64,000 nt of DNA from Parvibaculum sedimenti (lineage in GTDB: Bacteria > Pseudomonadota > Alphaproteobacteria > Parvibaculales > Parvibaculaceae), in assembly GCF_009184905.1 (NCBI RefSeq), contig NZ_WESC01000009.1, forward strand, positions 124,001 through 188,000, given 5' to 3'. Position 1 is the first letter of the stretch, and each line of letters opens with the position of its first letter. This document shows positions 8,596 through 16,601 of the stretch, in pieces. The notes beneath the pieces were generated by a model. The model made no database searches. It had not been told where the DNA came from and saw nothing but the letters and a program-made list of their open reading frames with translations. The translations under genes were made by a program, and so were the position numbers.

Positions 8596-8756
8596 TTGAC
8601 CTCTCGTTCTGAATCGCTTGCGCCCGGATAGTCTGGGGACCGGCAGCCACCGCGCAAGGGCCTGATCCGGCGAAGCACGACGCTGGCATGTGCAGGGACG
8701 ATCAGCTAAGGATTCACCTATCGGCATCAAGACCGACATCAGACAGGGAGGACTTA

Positions 8757-9374
8757 ATGAAACTGTACAATTCCGTCGGCCCGAACCCGCGCGTCGTGCG
8801 CATGTTCATGAAGGAAAAGGGCATCGAGCTTCCCCTTGAGGCCATCGACCTCATGAAGGGCGACAATCGCCGCGAACCCTATCTGTCGAAGAATCCCTCC
8901 GGCCAGCTTCCGGCACTCGAACTCGACAATGGGCTCGTCCTCGCCGAAATCACGGCCATCTGCGAATATCTCGACGAGAAGTTCCCGGCCAATCCGCTGA
9001 TCGGCTCGACGCCCGAGGAACGCGCCGAGACGCGGATGTGGACGCGCCGCGTCGATCTCAAGATCTGCGAGCCGCTGACCATGGGCTTCCGCTATGCCGA
9101 GGGGCTCGGCCTCTTCAAGGAGCGCATGCGCTGCCTGCCTGAAGCGGCGGCGGGCCTCAAGGCCATCGCGCAGGACGGGCTTGCCTGGCTCGACGGGCAG
9201 CTTGAGGGCCGCGAGTTCATTGCCGGCAAGCGACTGACGCTCGCCGACATTCTGCTTTTCGGCTTCCTCGACTTCGGCATCGTGGTCGGTCAGCCGCTCG
9301 ATCCCGCGAACAAGAATGTGCTCGCCTGGTTCGAGCGCATGAAGGCCCGCCCGAGCGCGGCGGCTTCCGCCTGA
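8757..9374 (+). CDS. Glutathione S-transferase family protein
   Basis: 205 residues with the two-domain GST fold. The thioredoxin-like N-terminal half (1-80) contains NSVGPNPRVVRMFMKEKG, the cis-Pro segment GQLPALEL and the glutathione-contacting LAEITAICEYLDE. The all-helical C-terminal half ends with LTLADILLFGFLDF, the N-capping and hydrophobic-staple region. It conjugates or reduces electrophiles with glutathione in the cytoplasm; the specific substrate is unknown. The ATG at 8757 follows GGGAGGACTTA, a strong ribosome site. A clear intrinsic terminator follows the gene. Confidence 0.92.
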   Translation: MKLYNSVGPNPRVVRMFMKEKGIELPLEAIDLMKGDNRREPYLSKNPSGQLPALELDNGLVLAEITAICEYLDEKFPANPLIGSTPEERAETRMWTRRVDLKICEPLTMGFRYAEGLGLFKERMRCLPEAAAGLKAIAQDGLAWLDGQLEGREFIAGKRLTLADILLFGFLDFGIVVGQPLDPANKNVLAWFERMKARPSAAASA

Positions 9375-9398
9375 ACGATCCGCATTCGGTGGCGACGG

Positions 9399-9430
9399 AC
9401 CGGCCCCCATCGCGGGGCCGGTTTTGCTTT
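9399..9430 (+). terminator. Intrinsic terminator after the GST gene
   Basis: ACCGGCCCC pairs with GGGGCCGGT around a 6-base loop and is followed by TTTTGCTTT. It begins 24 bases after the GST stop codon at 9374. Confidence 0.85.
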
Positions 9431-9491
9431 GTCTTCCGAGGCGAAACGGCTAGGGTCGTAAAGTTCCGTTACTATCGGGGAGGGTGGCGAC

Positions 9492-9878
9492 TTGAGGTTT
9501 TTCGTACAAGGTTTTTTCACCGTCGCGCTGGCGCTGGTCGCATGGACCGCGCTGCCGCAAGAAGCCCATGCCGACAAGGCACCGGACTGCCTGGAGAGCA
9601 CGGAGCGCCCCATGGCGCCGGGCTTCACCCAGACCTGGTGGGACAAGCGCACGCCGCAGCAACAGAAATATATTCGCGAGCTGCCTTGCGAAGAACGCTA
9701 CATCCCGATGGTCTGCATCCTGCTCGCCGATCCGGACCTGAAACAATGCACCAATTCGCGCGTTGCGGACTTCCGCGCGAGCCGCGCCTGCAAAGGCAAG
9801 GGCGCCGATTTCATGTCGGAAGAATTTGCGGCCTGCAGAGAAGCGTTTAAAAAGACCTTCGTCCCGCCGTTCAAATAA
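9492..9878 (+). CDS. Small secreted cysteine-rich protein, function unknown
   Basis: 128 residues with a signal peptide (hydrophobic residues 4-20, likely cleavage after AHA at 25-27). Six cysteines in the mature part (PDC, LPC, MVC, KQC, RAC, AAC) suggest up to three disulfides in the periplasm. The start is TTG at 9492, which follows GGGGAGGGTGGCGAC, a strong ribosome site; no ATG is available near it. I do not recognise the family. It lies between the GST terminator and a thioesterase gene and may be transcribed with the latter, which starts 39 bases on. Confidence 0.65.
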   Translation: MRFFVQGFFTVALALVAWTALPQEAHADKAPDCLESTERPMAPGFTQTWWDKRTPQQQKYIRELPCEERYIPMVCILLADPDLKQCTNSRVADFRASRACKGKGADFMSEEFAACREAFKKTFVPPFK

Positions 9879-9917
9879 GGCCGGATAAACCCGCGACCGG
9901 CCTGGAGGATCGACGAC

Positions 9918-10334
9918 GTGACCGACATCTCGCCCGACAATGCGCTTGATCCCGACTGGGAGTCTCCGGCCGCCGTCACGCTCGGCAAGAAGGTTCTGGA
10001 GCTCGATCCGGCGCGGGGCTATGTCCGCGCCTCCTATTACGCTGGCGACAATTTCGTCAATCGCGGCGGGCGCATCTATGGCGGTTTCCTCGCCGCCATG
10101 CTCGACGGGCTTTGCGGTCACGCGGTACGGCTCACCCATCGCGAGCCGGGTACGCCGCAGGTCACGCTGGAACTCAAAACCAGCTTCATCGGCCGGGCCG
10201 ACAAGGGCACCCTGACCGGAGAGGGCTGGGTGCGCCATCGCGGCAAGTCGATCGCCTTCGCTGAGGCCGAATTGCGCAACGAGCAGGGCGAGATCGTCGC
10301 CCGCGCCAGCGCGACCTTCAAGATCGGCGCCTGA
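9918..10334 (+). CDS. PaaI-like hotdog-fold thioesterase
   Basis: 138 residues of the hotdog thioesterase superfamily (PaaI/YbgC-like). The active-site helix is NRGGRIYGGFLAAMLDG (about 50-66), with an Asp in the position that serves as the acid/base in this family. The C-terminal strands contain LELKTSFIGRA and the usual RASATFKI ending. Members hydrolyse acyl-CoA thioesters. The GTG at 9918 follows GGAGGATCGACGAC. Substrate is unassigned. Confidence 0.85.
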   Translation: MTDISPDNALDPDWESPAAVTLGKKVLELDPARGYVRASYYAGDNFVNRGGRIYGGFLAAMLDGLCGHAVRLTHREPGTPQVTLELKTSFIGRADKGTLTGEGWVRHRGKSIAFAEAELRNEQGEIVARASATFKIGA

Positions 10335-10362
10335 CTCCTCAACGCTTCCATTTTTAATAATA

Positions 10363-10377
10363 AAGAACTTGCTTAAC
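10363..10377 (+). promoter_or_regulatory. First copy of a direct repeat in the ArsR promoter
   Basis: AAGAACTTGCTTAAC matches the second copy at 10397-10411 at 13 of 15 bases (AAGnACnTGCTTAAC). The copies are 34 bases apart, about three helical turns. Two such sites on one face of the helix fit autoregulation by the ArsR-family dimer encoded immediately downstream. Confidence 0.5.
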
Positions 10378-10396
10378 TATCGTCGCCGCGATACTA

Positions 10397-10411
10397 AAGC
10401 ACATGCTTAAC
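10397..10411 (+). promoter_or_regulatory. Second direct-repeat copy, overlapping the ArsR start codon
   Basis: AAGCACATGCTTAAC contains the internal dyad AAGCA-ca-TGCTT, and its ATG is the start codon of the regulator gene at 10403. Binding here would block initiation directly. Confidence 0.5.
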
Positions 10412-10747
10412 CAATTGACCCAACTCGACAAGGCCTTTCAGGCACTCGCTGACCCGACCCGCCGGGCGATGGTGGAGCGTCTGGCGCGCGGCCCGGTCTC
10501 GGTCAGCGACCTCGCGCGGCCGCTCGACATGTCGCTGCCGGCGGTGATGCAGCACCTCGCTGTGCTGGAAAGCTCAGGCCTCGTCCAGTCGCGGAAGGTC
10601 GGTCGCGTTCGCACCTGTCAGATCAATCCGGAGGCGCTCAGCGCCGCAGAGCAGTGGATCAATCAACGGCGGATCGAGTGGGAACACCGCCTCGACCGGC
10701 TGGGCCAGTATCTCGAAACATTGAAGACCGAAGGAGAGAAAAAATGA
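10403..10747 (+). CDS. ArsR-family transcriptional regulator (SRPBCC-linked type)
   Basis: 114 residues, a winged helix regulator. LADPTRRAMVERLARG opens the domain and VSDLARPLDMSLPAVMQHLAVLE is the recognition helix region. The metal-binding ELCVCDL motif of classical ArsR is absent. This is the non-metal subclass that pairs with SRPBCC (AHSA1-like) proteins, as confirmed by the gene overlapping its stop codon (ATGA). The C-terminal helix RRIEWEHRLDRLGQYLE would dimerise. A direct repeat over its promoter and start codon suggests autorepression. Confidence 0.93.
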   Translation: MLNQLTQLDKAFQALADPTRRAMVERLARGPVSVSDLARPLDMSLPAVMQHLAVLESSGLVQSRKVGRVRTCQINPEALSAAEQWINQRRIEWEHRLDRLGQYLETLKTEGEKK

Positions 10748-11670
10748 GCACGTCGCCAGTTCGGATTGCCCGCACCTTTCCCACCTTGCGCGAAACGGTA
10801 TTCAAGGCATGGAGTTCCACCGATCATGTGAAGCGCTGGTTCGCACCGTCCGGCTTCACCATACCGCATGCAAAAGTGCAGATGCATGTCGGCGGCCCTT
10901 TTGAGGTCTGCATGCGCGGGCCGGACGGAACGGATTACTGGACGCGCGGAACCTTTACGGAAGTCTCTCCGGTCGACCGGCTCGTGCTGGATCTTTACGC
11001 CGAAGACCTGAGCGGCCATCGCTTATTCCGTGCACGAACGGAAGTGACTTTCGCCGACGCCGTCGGCGGCACGCACATGGAAGTCGTGCAGAGCTACACA
11101 GTGCTTGATCCGAACGCCGCGCCGATGATTGAGGGCGCCCCCGTCGGCTGGAACCAGACGCTGGAACGGCTCGAAGCCGAGATCGCGCGAATGGACGGAA
11201 AAGCCGAAGCGCCGCGCTCCGTCGTGCATTCCATGTTTCATCTCGAACGTACCTATGATGCGCCGATTCATCGCGTCTTCGAGGCATTCTCGACCGAGGC
11301 CGGCAAGTCCCGGTGGTTCGGCGGCGAGGCTGGCCAGTGGGAATCTCTTGAACGGCACATGGACTTTCGCGTCGGTGGCACCGAGCGGGCGAGTGGCCGC
11401 TGGCAAGGCGGCGTGGTCTCGACCTTCGACGCGATCTACCACGACATCATTCCGATGGAACGGATCGTCTATACCTATGAGATGCATCTCGACGACAAGA
11501 AGATTTCAGTGTCACTCGCAACGATCCAGTTCAAGCGCGTCAACGATGGCCGCACCACGCTGAAGATCACGGAGCAGGGTGCCTTCCTCGACGGCTACGA
11601 CGACGCGGGGTCGCGCGAAGAGGGCACCGCCGGGCTTCTGGATCGGCTAGCCGCTTCGCTAAAACGATGA
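10744..11670 (+). CDS. Tandem SRPBCC (AHSA1-like) protein, two domains fused
   Basis: 308 residues containing two successive AHSA1-type SRPBCC domains. The first (about 1-150) starts ARTFPTLRETVFKAWSS and has RWFAPSGF and GGPFEVCMRGPDG. The second (about 160-308) starts ERTYDAPIHRVFEAFS and has SRWFGGEAG and FRVGGTERASGRW. Each has the family ending with a Trp or aromatic-containing helix (GWNQTLERLEAEI; GLLDRLAASL). SRPBCC domains form a deep hydrophobic cavity that binds small ligands. The gene overlaps the ArsR stop by four bases, so the two are translationally coupled. Usual partners of this regulator class are single-domain proteins of 140-160 residues, so the fusion is notable. Confidence 0.9.
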   Translation: MSTSPVRIARTFPTLRETVFKAWSSTDHVKRWFAPSGFTIPHAKVQMHVGGPFEVCMRGPDGTDYWTRGTFTEVSPVDRLVLDLYAEDLSGHRLFRARTEVTFADAVGGTHMEVVQSYTVLDPNAAPMIEGAPVGWNQTLERLEAEIARMDGKAEAPRSVVHSMFHLERTYDAPIHRVFEAFSTEAGKSRWFGGEAGQWESLERHMDFRVGGTERASGRWQGGVVSTFDAIYHDIIPMERIVYTYEMHLDDKKISVSLATIQFKRVNDGRTTLKITEQGAFLDGYDDAGSREEGTAGLLDRLAASLKR

Positions 11671-12183
11671 GCCAAAGCAAATAGGCGAGCAGCGCCCGAC
11701 GAAGATGCGCAATATAAAATCATCATAATCCTTTAATAATTATGCAGATATTCCGCAATTAGGCAATAATTAGGGGCTTTTGGCAGCGGTTGCGTAGCTA
11801 AGGGTGGCCATGTCGGATGATTGGCGGGGTATTTTCCGCTTTGCGTCCAATTGTTCCGGTGTGAGGCGGAATACGACAACCCTGAAACCAGACGCGACTT
11901 CAAGCTCGCTCAAGGCCGTTGGATCGACCAAACGTGGGACTTTTCCGCCAGTCCACTTTTGCGCAGCCATCGGTCACGTGCGGACGTCGACGGCCTGCTT
12001 AGCCGCTATGCCGCATATGGAGCCGATCATGCCGGCTGATCGAATTTGCATCGCACGGGATACCAAAGCGGCGGCGTCGGCTCCGCGGCGTCGAATAGCT
12101 GTAACCATCATCGTTGGCTTGCGATGCGCAGCACACGTATCATAGGTTGCAAAACTGACACTCCCCCAAGAGAAGATGTTAAC
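11671..12183. other. Gene-poor AT-richer interval left of the orphan nuclease-like gene
   Basis: About 510 bases without a convincing gene. 11700-11780 is visibly richer in A and T than the surroundings (runs such as TCCTTTAATAATTATGC). One short minus-strand frame (11770-11970) is listed separately. No repeat of the nearby tRNA-Ser 3' end was found here, and no transposase fragment was recognised. Confidence 0.5.
11770..11970 (-). CDS. Possible small protein of unknown function (66 residues)
   Basis: An ATG-initiated frame of 66 residues with balanced composition (VPRLVDPTALSELEVASGF, then VVFRLTPEQLDAKRKIP). No ribosome site precedes the ATG, and no family is recognised. It may be a remnant of acquired DNA or chance. 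Kept because the interval is otherwise empty and the residue composition is not that of a typical antisense shadow. Confidence 0.22.
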   Translation of the reverse strand: MAAQKWTGGKVPRLVDPTALSELEVASGFRVVVFRLTPEQLDAKRKIPRQSSDMATLSYATAAKSP

Positions 12184-13455
12184 GTGCCGAAAGATATCCC
12201 AAGCAAGAAGCTCGCAATCAAGTCGAAGCCGACCAAATCCTCGAAACTGGTCAAGTCTGCAACGCCCAAGCCCGCCGCATCAGCATCGGCGAAGGCGGGT
12301 ACGCCCAAGTCCGCCACCGCGGGAAAGCCTGTTGCAGCCCCCAAGGCTGCTGCCGGCGCGAAGGCCACGGCTGCGCCCACGAAGACTCCGAAACAGCGCG
12401 ATCCGAGCAAGACTGAGCGTAACCGCATCATCAAGGAGATGACGGAAGAACTGCGCGCCATGCAGCCCCTGGTTTTGGAGGAAACCGGGTGGCCGAGCGA
12501 AGCCTCTCTCAATGCGGTCATCGGCGGCAAGGCCGCCGAGTTCATGGACCTTCATCACGAGCAGATTCTATCTGCCGAAGCCTATGTTTCGCTCTACATG
12601 AAAGGCTTTAAGGCGGCGATGGCGCAGCGGGACGCCACCACGCATCGCGAAAATTACGGGCGGCTAAAAAAATCCAAGGTCGCCCAGAAATATTTCATGC
12701 TGTTCCTCAAGCGTTCGTACCTAAAGCATTTCGATGAATATTCGCGCAAGCGCCCCCAACTCTATGAATCGGTGATCTGGATCGGCCAAAACAAGGCAGA
12801 CTACGGCCTGTTCATCACGCCCGTCTGGCGCAAGGGCGAATGGGTCAATGACCGCAGTGAGATCCGACATTTCCCCAAGCGTTACTGGACCATAGGTCAT
12901 GTGATCGAAACAGGGTTGGTCGTTAATGGCGACCCCGACCCCATCATGTTCAATGACATCGAGGCCTACCTTGTGTTCTTTAAGAACACGCTGGTTCGCG
13001 CTTCGGGTTCCCCTTACGAAAGGGAGGTCGCGAATCTCTACGTCGACTTCGTCCGGGCCTCGCCCGAGCCTGAGCATGTGCCACTTCTGATCCCGGAGTT
13101 CCGCTATGGCGGTAAAGCGGCGAAGCACGACTTTCGGCTCGACTTTACCATCATCAACCCCTTCACGATGGAGAGGGTTGGCTTCGAGCTCTCACCTTGG
13201 TCGACGCATGGCTACCTCGCTGGGCTGAAGGGTCTTACACAGGCCAAGATCAACGAGATGGCGAAGGACAATTTTGAGCAGGAGATGAAAAAGCACCGCT
13301 CGTTCTTCGACAAGCACGGCGTCTATGCGCTGATCTATACGGACCAGCAGCTTAAGAATATCCCGGCCTTGTTCACCGAGATGCAGAAATATCTGACGCC
13401 TGTCGACAAGGTTGCGCAGCTCGATTTTGCGCTGCTAAACGCCTTCTTCGCTTGA
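12184..13455 (+). CDS. Orphan protein with histone-like Lys/Ala/Pro tail and possible PD-(D/E)XK-type C-terminal domain
   Basis: 423 residues from the GTG at 12184 (AAGAGAAGA upstream); the frame continues to 12046 but without a better start. Residues about 5-75 are low-complexity Lys/Ala/Pro/Ser/Thr, like a histone H1 or AlgP tail, and would be strongly basic. The rest is globular: a helical middle with SLYMKGFKAAM and KSYLKHFDEYSRKRPQ-like segments, then PEFRYGGKAAKHDFRLDFTI and VGFELSPWSTHG. The order E...D...ExS with a nearby Lys resembles the core of PD-(D/E)XK nucleases, but I cannot confirm that fold. It stands alone between the SRPBCC gene and tRNA-Ser, in DNA of lower GC. A defence or mobile-element role is possible but unproven. 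Confidence 0.6.
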   Translation: MPKDIPSKKLAIKSKPTKSSKLVKSATPKPAASASAKAGTPKSATAGKPVAAPKAAAGAKATAAPTKTPKQRDPSKTERNRIIKEMTEELRAMQPLVLEETGWPSEASLNAVIGGKAAEFMDLHHEQILSAEAYVSLYMKGFKAAMAQRDATTHRENYGRLKKSKVAQKYFMLFLKRSYLKHFDEYSRKRPQLYESVIWIGQNKADYGLFITPVWRKGEWVNDRSEIRHFPKRYWTIGHVIETGLVVNGDPDPIMFNDIEAYLVFFKNTLVRASGSPYEREVANLYVDFVRASPEPEHVPLLIPEFRYGGKAAKHDFRLDFTIINPFTMERVGFELSPWSTHGYLAGLKGLTQAKINEMAKDNFEQEMKKHRSFFDKHGVYALIYTDQQLKNIPALFTEMQKYLTPVDKVAQLDFALLNAFFA

Positions 13456-13575
13456 AGCGCCCCCGCCGGAGACCCAGAAAGTAGGACGGGTTTCGAGGTA
13501 AGTTGCTCCCAGCCCAAATGGCTTCATCTGGTCGGGAGCGGTCGAAGACGTGAAGCCCAAGGGAATGGGCGGGGC

Positions 13576-13663
13576 TGGCGGAAGGGGTGGGATTCGAACC
13601 CACGGATGGTTGCCCATCGCCGGTTTTCAAGACCGGTGCCTTAAACCACTCGGCCACCCTTCC
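13576..13663 (-). tRNA. tRNA-Ser (anticodon TGA)
   Basis: On the minus strand the acceptor stem GGAAGGG pairs with CCCTTCC, with discriminator G and an encoded CCA (13576-13578). The anticodon stem-loop is CCGGTCTTGAAAACCGG, with anticodon TGA, and the T-arm is GTGGGTTCGAATCCCAC. A long variable arm (GATGGGCAACCATC) between anticodon and T-arms marks a class II tRNA, as expected for serine. It reads UCN codons. Confidence 0.97.
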
Positions 13664-13727
13664 ATGAGGAAGCCATTACCGGCTTCGGACGGCTGACTCA
13701 ACAGGGAAACGCTCGCGGGGTGCAAGA

Positions 13728-14525
13728 TTACGCCTTGCCGAAGGCGATTTTCACATGTTCGAGACTGGCTCGCCTAAGCCGGAGGTAAAGGCGCTCGAAG
13801 GGCCGCGCGGTTTCCCGGGTGAGCTTCGCAAGCCCTTTGCGCTTGCGCCGGAGCTCGCGCAGGGACAGGCGAAGGGGCTCAATCGAGCTTGCGAATTCGC
13901 TGGTCTCGTCCAGCTCGCCCAGCCACATCTCCTGAATGCAGAGGGCGGGTTCGAGCTGGAGAACGTCGAGGCTGCCTGAGCCGAGTGCGGCATCGAACAT
14001 CAAATCGTCAATCGCCCGGTCCATGCGCGTCGTCAGATCGAGGAGCCGCCGGGTGCCCTCCCGGCTGACAATGTAGCCTGCCGTGCCCTGATGGCAGGAC
14101 CGCAGGCGCGACAGCGCATGGCCCGGAAAGGCGGGCCTCTTTTTCCGGCTGACCCAGACTCGCTGGCCCATCGTCTCGATCTTGATGACGTCAAAGGGAA
14201 GCAAGGCCCAGTCCTTCGCGGCCTTCAAGGCGGAGCCGAAATCCTCCGCCAGCCGCACATCGTCTTCCAGCACGCAACAAAGCTCTTCATCGCTCGCGAG
14301 GAAGCGCTGTCAGGCGGCGCGATGGCTGAGAAGACAGGCTATCTCGGGCCGGGACAGGTTGATGAGCGGCGCCGGCGAAAGAATGGCAGCCGCGTCTGCG
14401 TCGCTCAGGTTGTCGCCATCGACCGCCCGCATGCGCTCGAACGACAGGCCGCAAGCAGCAAGCTGGGCGTTCATCCGCTCAAGTCTGAGCTTGTGCCGAT
14501 CGAGGTTGACGACGAGAACCAGCAT
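13728..14525 (-). pseudogene. GT25-family (LPS/LOS-type) glycosyltransferase interrupted by in-frame TGA
   Basis: Two frames in the same phase together make a family 25 glycosyltransferase of about 265 residues. The first (14525-14310) gives LVVNLDRHKLRLERM, the FERMRAVDG segment and the LSRPEIACLLSHRAA motif. The second carries the metal-binding VLEDDVRL and AFPGHALSRL, then QGTAGYIVSREGTRRLLDL. They are separated by a single TGA at 14310-14312 followed by an open, family-like stretch (QRFLASDEELCC). In GT25 proteins a Trp normally follows this ALSH segment, so TGG to TGA is the simplest explanation. Either a real nonsense mutation or a sequencing error; no frameshift is needed. Confidence 0.75.
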
Positions 14526-14609
14526 TCGGAGCGCCTTGAGATTCCACGGGCGCGCATGATGCGTGTCCCGTACGGACGAAACAAGACGTTTAAAACAGCG
14601 GCGCTGGCC

Positions 14610-16055
14610 TCATTCCTGCGCCCGCGCAGGCTCCACAGCCGGGCGACCGCTAACCGCGTCGCCTGCATCGCGTGGCAAGGGCCAGAAGAAAATCAGCGAA
14701 CCGAGGCTGATCGCCGCGATGACGAAAAAGGCCGGGCTGAAATCGCCGGCAGTCAAATGCGCATTGCCGCTCATCACAAGCGTCATGTGAAGCAAAAGCG
14801 CGCCGATGCCGACGCCGAAGCTCAGGGAGAGCTGTTGCCCGACGGCGGAGAGCGTCGTGGCGCGGCTCATCAACGGCACGGGGATATCGGCAAAGGCAAT
14901 CGTGTTGAGGCTGGTGAACTGGAGCGAGCGGAAGAAGCCGCCGGTCAGCAGGATCGCGATGATGAGAAGATGCGGCGTCTCCGCCGTGAAAAACCCGTAA
15001 AGCGCCATGAAGAAGGCACATATGAAGGTGTTGGCAAGAAGGACGGGCCGGTAGCCGAAATGGCGGATGATCGGCCCGGCCGTGAACTTCATGGTCATCG
15101 CTCCTGCGGCGCCCGCGAAGGTGATCATGCCCGACGCGAAGGGCGTGAGGCCAAATCCCAGCTGCAACATCATGGGCGTCAGGAAGGGCAGCGCGCCGAT
15201 ACCCATGCGGAAAAGAAACCCTCCCAATATGCTCGCGCCGAATGTCTGCACACGAAGCAATGACAGGTCGATGATCGGTGCCGCGCTCACCCGCGTGTGG
15301 CGATAGTAGAGCGCGAGGAGGGCGATGCCCACTGCGAGAAGGGAAACGATGACGGGCGTCGGCAGGATGCCGCGTCCGACATTCTCGAAGCCGAACATGG
15401 TGGCCGCAACGCCGAGGCTGACGATCACGAAACCATATGCGTCGAAGCGCTCCGTGCGCGTTTCCTTCGTGTTCTCGATGAAGGTGATGGCCAGCGCAAT
15501 TCCGAGAATGCCGATGGGAATGTTGATGAGAAAAATCCAGCGCCAGCTTCCGAAGGTCGAGATGAAGCCGCCGACCGGAGGCCCAAGCACGGGGCCGAGC
15601 AGGGCGGGCACGGTGAGCCAGGCCATGGCGTTGACGAGATCGGCCTTGGGCACGGTGCGCAGAATGACGAGGCGCCCGACCGGCACCATCATCGCGCCGC
15701 CTATGCCCTGAAGGATGCGCGCGGCAACCATTTCCGGCAGGCCGTTGACGGCCGAGCAGCCGACCGAGCCCAGCGTGAAAACAGCGATCGCCGAACAGAA
15801 AATGGTTCGCGCGCCGAAGCGGTCCGCCATCCAGCCCGATAGCGGAATGAAGATGCCGAGGCTGAGCAGATAGGAGGTGATCGCGAGGTTGAGGCGCAGC
15901 GGATCTTCGCCGAAGGAACGCGCGATGGCCGGAAGCGAGGTCGCGATGACCGTCGAGTCCAGATTTTCCATGAACAGCGCGCAAGCAACGATCAACGGGA
16001 CGAGAAACCGTCTCGGGTTCGGCGCTTCTGACATGGATGAAGACGTTCGGGACAC
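14610..16055 (-). CDS. DHA2-family MFS multidrug exporter (EmrB/QacA type)
   Basis: 481 residues with about fourteen transmembrane helices, the layout of the drug:H+ antiporter-2 family. Motif D1 is seen as ALFMENLDSTVIATSLPAIA in helix 1, motif A as GWMADRFGARTIF, and motif C as GPVLGPPVGGFIS in helix 5. These proteins export hydrophobic drugs, dyes or bile acids using the proton gradient. The start is GTG at 16055 (weak AGAAAG upstream); an internal ATG at 16034 has no ribosome site. No partner membrane fusion protein lies beside it. The 3' end is about 85 bases from the broken GT25 gene. Confidence 0.9.
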   Translation of the reverse strand: MSRTSSSMSEAPNPRRFLVPLIVACALFMENLDSTVIATSLPAIARSFGEDPLRLNLAITSYLLSLGIFIPLSGWMADRFGARTIFCSAIAVFTLGSVGCSAVNGLPEMVAARILQGIGGAMMVPVGRLVILRTVPKADLVNAMAWLTVPALLGPVLGPPVGGFISTFGSWRWIFLINIPIGILGIALAITFIENTKETRTERFDAYGFVIVSLGVAATMFGFENVGRGILPTPVIVSLLAVGIALLALYYRHTRVSAAPIIDLSLLRVQTFGASILGGFLFRMGIGALPFLTPMMLQLGFGLTPFASGMITFAGAAGAMTMKFTAGPIIRHFGYRPVLLANTFICAFFMALYGFFTAETPHLLIIAILLTGGFFRSLQFTSLNTIAFADIPVPLMSRATTLSAVGQQLSLSFGVGIGALLLHMTLVMSGNAHLTAGDFSPAFFVIAAISLGSLIFFWPLPRDAGDAVSGRPAVEPARAQE

Positions 16056-16235
16056 GGGCGCTTTCTAGCTCCGTCTGGTCGCGAGGAGCAAGTCATTCGT
16101 CCTGCCCATAAACCATAGTTTTGTTGTGGCCTTTAGAAACCCTTTTGCACCAGGGGTCCTCTGAGCCAGAATGGCACAAAACAAAGTGGCCCGGGAGGAA
16201 CCGGAAAGCCACGCGCGATATTGGGGGGATTAAGC

Positions 16236-16598
16236 GTGTCGGCAGTGGATCTCACATCGACCTGGATTCCTTTGGGAATCCTCGGGGTACTCCTTCTCTA
16301 CATGATCCATCTGTTCCTTCAGGAGCGGAGAATCTCGCGGGAGCTTCTGGCGGCTGAGGCCGTCGCCCCGGCGACGCCTGAACCCATTGAGGCACCCGCC
16401 GTCGCCGCGCCCGTGGTCGAGGCAGCTCCCGTCGAAGCGAAGGTGGCGGAGCCCGTGAGCGAGAAGCCCACGGCAAAGCGCAGCCTGGTCTGGCGGACGG
16501 CCTGGATCTGGCTGCCCTTCCTCATCGGCGTTGGCGGGCAGGCCTATCTCGACCACAAGCCGCTGATCGACCCACTGCTGCAAAAGGCAATGAGCTGA
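16236..16598 (+). CDS. Small membrane protein with Pro/Ala/Glu-rich linker, function unknown
   Basis: 120 residues from a GTG at 16236, chosen because GGGGGGAT lies eight bases upstream. A transmembrane helix at about 9-26 (WIPLGILGVLLLYMIHLFL) is followed by a Pro/Ala/Val/Glu-rich stretch of about 50 residues, then a second hydrophobic segment (TAWIWLPFLIGVGGQAYL). The linker probably crosses or extends into the periplasm or cytoplasm. I do not recognise a family. It ends three bases from the convergent PrpD-family gene. Confidence 0.65.
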   Translation: MSAVDLTSTWIPLGILGVLLLYMIHLFLQERRISRELLAAEAVAPATPEPIEAPAVAAPVVEAAPVEAKVAEPVSEKPTAKRSLVWRTAWIWLPFLIGVGGQAYLDHKPLIDPLLQKAMS

Positions 16599-16601
16599 TC
16601 T

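Noticed and set aside
13456-13663. Possible integration site at tRNA-Ser with attL/attR repeats
   Set aside because: I looked for a second copy of the tRNA 3' end (the GATTCGAACCC region) in 11.6-13.5 kb and did not find one, and there is no integrase gene. The AT-richer DNA alone does not prove an island.
14310-14312. TGA read as selenocysteine or Trp
   Set aside because: No selenocysteine insertion element is visible, and other genes use TGA as normal stop throughout the window; a nonsense change or error is simpler.
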